NCBI GenBank assembly: GCA_035582835.1
Contig: JAYKAV010000489.1
Coordinates: 1,557,892-1,621,891 of the forward strand
Direction: 5' to 3'
DNA from: Phoebastria nigripes
Taxonomy: Eukaryota; Chordata; Aves; Procellariiformes; Diomedeidae
DNA length: 64,000 nucleotides
Part shown: one piece after another, positions 61,601 to 64,000 of the stretch
Layout: every line of letters starts with the position of its first letter
How positions within the stretch are numbered: the stretch's first letter is position 1
The notes under the pieces: generated by a model
Told to the model about the DNA's origin: nothing
Seen by the model: the letters and a program-made list of their open reading frames with translations, nothing else
Databases searched by the model: none
Made by a program: the position numbers and the translations under genes

Positions 61601-63639
61601 TCCTCCCCCCCCTCCCACAATGTGCTATTCTAGTTCATGCCCGGACCCAGCACCGAGTGCCCTGTGCCACAGAGGCTCCCCCAGCTCAATGGGGTGCACA
61701 AGTTCCACCTGCAGAGCTCTGAAACAGTTTCCGGTGTGGGCTGTGCACTGTAACACCACTTCTTCAACACTGAGGGGGAAAAAAAAGGAACAACGTTTTT
61801 TTCAACTCCAAATGAATCCCCAAAGCAACACAAATCCATACTCACATCTCTTTCATAACCTCTCCAGCCTAAGCAGCATGAAATTGAGATGCTTCAGGAC
61901 CTCCATTTTACAGTGCACAAGTACACACTGACAACTCCATCAGTTCCAGGAAGAGAGAGGAGATTTTTGATAAATTCAGGGAGTTAAGAACAGACACACC
62001 AACAGGCTCTGTGAGGTGTTCCCTCATGCCCAGCAAGGTCCATCAGTCACTAGTCATTTGTCATTTCTGCACCACACAGATTCAGAAGCATGGTGTGGAA
62101 ATATCTAAGCTGATTTTACTTGACATCAACTCTGAACCTGCAAGAGGTATTAGCTCAGGCTCAATGCTAAACTACTTTTGGGCCAAAACTGGCCCTGGAA
62201 GCAGTGCAGCTATGTCCACATGGCGTTGTGCCTCAACCAACAAGTCCTGCCGGACCAGCCTGACTCTGGACAGAGCCAGCGCAGATGTCTGTATCCATGG
62301 CACAGTTAATCCACAACTCAGATAATCCACCCATAGATAATGAGGAAAGAAAAACAAACAACTCTCACTTCAGTTCAAAAGTTTGACTTATTTCAGGGGA
62401 GTTGTATCAGCACTGCATTGTTCCCTTATGTATGCATCCCAAGGTGAATGGCTTTAGAAAAATAAGTGAGCAATTTTGGGGCTAACAATGATTTGCAGAG
62501 GGAAAATAGCTGGTGTGCCTTTCCGTGGTAAATTTTGTATGCCAAAGAAAAGCTTAGAGAGAGAAAGGGTCCCACTTTTTTTGTTCAACTGCTTACTGTT
62601 AGATAATCAGACCTTGTCCAGTCTGAAAGACTGCACAAAAATTGAGAAAGACATGGTGTAATTAAGACTTGATGAAATCAAGTTGCTGAGACAAAAAATT
62701 CTATTTTAAAAATCAGATCACAGCTTTAACTTTTGGTTGTGCCAATACATTTAACACCTCAGAAGAAAAAAACAGACACAAATTCAGATCTTTTTCAGAA
62801 TTTATTTGCAGTTCACCTCTAATCCTCCTACAGAGGAAAGGAAAAATGTGTTGAAACTGCAGTAGCCTATTAGGACAACTGGAAAGTCACACTACCACTG
62901 CTGGAGGAATGCAACAATTGCAGCGGGCACAGTACAGCTCCCATGGTTCGTTAAAGAGCATGTTGATGAGACACTAAACTGGCCCTACACAATGCTATCT
63001 GCATGCTCACCTTGAAGGGCCACTCAGCAAGTCAACACACAGACTGGGTGAATCCTGTTCTGACTAGCAACGCATTCCTGAACAGGCTAGAAACTTGCAC
63101 CAAATCTCCAAGAGATAACCAGGCTGAGGGATATGAGAAACGATAAACAGAACTGCCTCTGCGTAAAGAAACAATAACTGTGAGAAGAAGCTGCAGTAGA
63201 AATTCATTCTGTTTGCACCACCAGCTACTTCACCCGGGCAGAGGGTGAGGTTTCACTCCCTAAGAACGAATCCTTTGTGGTGCACCTTTCACCAGCAAGC
63301 CATGCAGCTGATGGACTCCTTGCCCTGTAAGTTTTATCATTCAGAGTCTGTTTTCTGAAGGTGTGACCACCAGCTTTATGCCAGCACTGTAATGTGAGCT
63401 TCCAGGCCCAGTAATAAAACTGCAATTTTCCTGGAGCATATCTTAACAGAACGTCTGGTTTCTATTAAAGGTAGGATGGAAGTAACGGATCGCGGCCCCT
63501 CCCCAGCGTCTGATTTAATCAGTTTCATAAGCGGAACTCAGTCACCCTAATGTCTCCCAGAGCACAAGGGATTTTGGCAGATCCACCCCCCTTCCGGCTT
63601 GGTACCAAAGGAACTCAAACTCTCTAGATCTTTCCAGTG

Positions 63640-64000
63640 GGACCAGTTGCCTGACATTTCCGCACTGTGCGGTTTCGGACGGTTTCGGCACACCTGGGAG
63701 AAGCAAAGGGAGGACAAGGGTGAGCTCTGAGCCCGGCGGCACGCCGGGCTGGGGCCGTGCTCTGCTCACCCCGGGGCTCCCCAGTGACCACTCTAGACCC
63801 AGGCGCAGCTACAGATCTCGCCCACGAACAGGCTCGAGAGGTTGCGGCAGCGGCAGGGGCGGAGGTGTCTGCTGAAACCCGGCCAGGCTCCACGCTGCTC
63901 CCGGGGTACGGGACCGAAGAGCGCCTTTCCCGGCCGGGGCAGAGCCGGGACAAACACCGACGGCGCGGACCGCGGGCGGCGGCCCCAGGGCGGCCCAGCC
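63640..64000. promoter_or_regulatory. Edge of a CpG-rich region
   Basis: CpG density rises sharply toward the window end. It could be the PXN promoter or a 5' UTR exon: a minus-strand donor CCGGG|GTGAGC is present at about 63768. No start codon for paxillin is visible. Confidence 0.4.

Larger units (their letters stand above)
38573..64000 (-). other. PXN: PXN intron 1 (over 25 kb, continues past the window)
   Basis: No exon of a known gene was recognised. Noted content: a GC-richer stretch at 41040-41600 with a long plus-strand open frame, an unexplained segment at 47.9-48.4 kb, a MIR-like element at 58.5 kb, short C and A runs (for example 55650, 58780, 61600) and rising CpG content from about 63.6 kb. 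The missing PXN exon 1 (MDDL) was not found and should lie beyond 64000 or be too short to see. Confidence 0.6.

Overview
The window is a piece of a vertebrate nuclear chromosome, most likely from a bird. Three neighbouring protein-coding genes, all on the minus strand, are recognised from spliced exons: the 5' part of GCN1 (about 0.4-12 kb), a complete RPLP0 (12.6-16.0 kb) and most of PXN, paxillin (16.35-38.5 kb, with its first intron running to the window end). As I recall it, the order GCN1-RPLP0-PXN is also that of human 12q24. The visible paxillin exons plus a 13-nt first exon would give 558 residues, and the sequence is close to, but not identical with, chicken paxillin as I remember it. 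A CR1-like LINE fragment at about 35.3 kb also fits a sauropsid. I infer a non-galliform bird; I cannot name the species.

Layout. 1-12 kb: fifteen GCN1 coding exons (2 to 16) joined in consistent phase, about 531 residues of the N-terminal HEAT-repeat region. Exon 1 was not found and probably lies in the 325-base assembly gap at 12084-12408, inside a CpG-rich stretch. 12.58-15.96 kb: RPLP0, with a TATA box, a pyrimidine-rich start, seven coding exons (318 residues) and a short 3' UTR. 16.35-19.73 kb: a probable 3.4-kb PXN 3' UTR containing MIR-like SINE sequence and a poly(U)/poly(A) palindrome. 19.73-38.49 kb: PXN exons 2-11 of the ordinary isoform, carrying LD2-LD5, most of LD1 and the four LIM domains. 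Between the LD4 and LD5 exons lie three further open exons that would add 576 residues in frame. 38.5-64 kb: PXN intron 1, with no recognised gene.

How the genes relate. GCN1 and RPLP0 both act on the amino-acid/ribosome-stress kinase GCN2: GCN1 on stalled or collided ribosomes, and uL10/RPLP0 as the base of the P-stalk that stimulates GCN2. Paxillin is a focal-adhesion scaffold with no evident functional link. The genes are packed head to tail: the PXN poly(A) signal is about 400 bp from the RPLP0 start, and the RPLP0 poly(A) signal is about 200 bp from the gap thought to hold the GCN1 promoter.

The observation most worth following is the long paxillin insert. Two of its three cassette exons keep the frame cleanly only if they use non-canonical GC donors, and both candidate donors have the same local sequence, CAG|GCAGGC.
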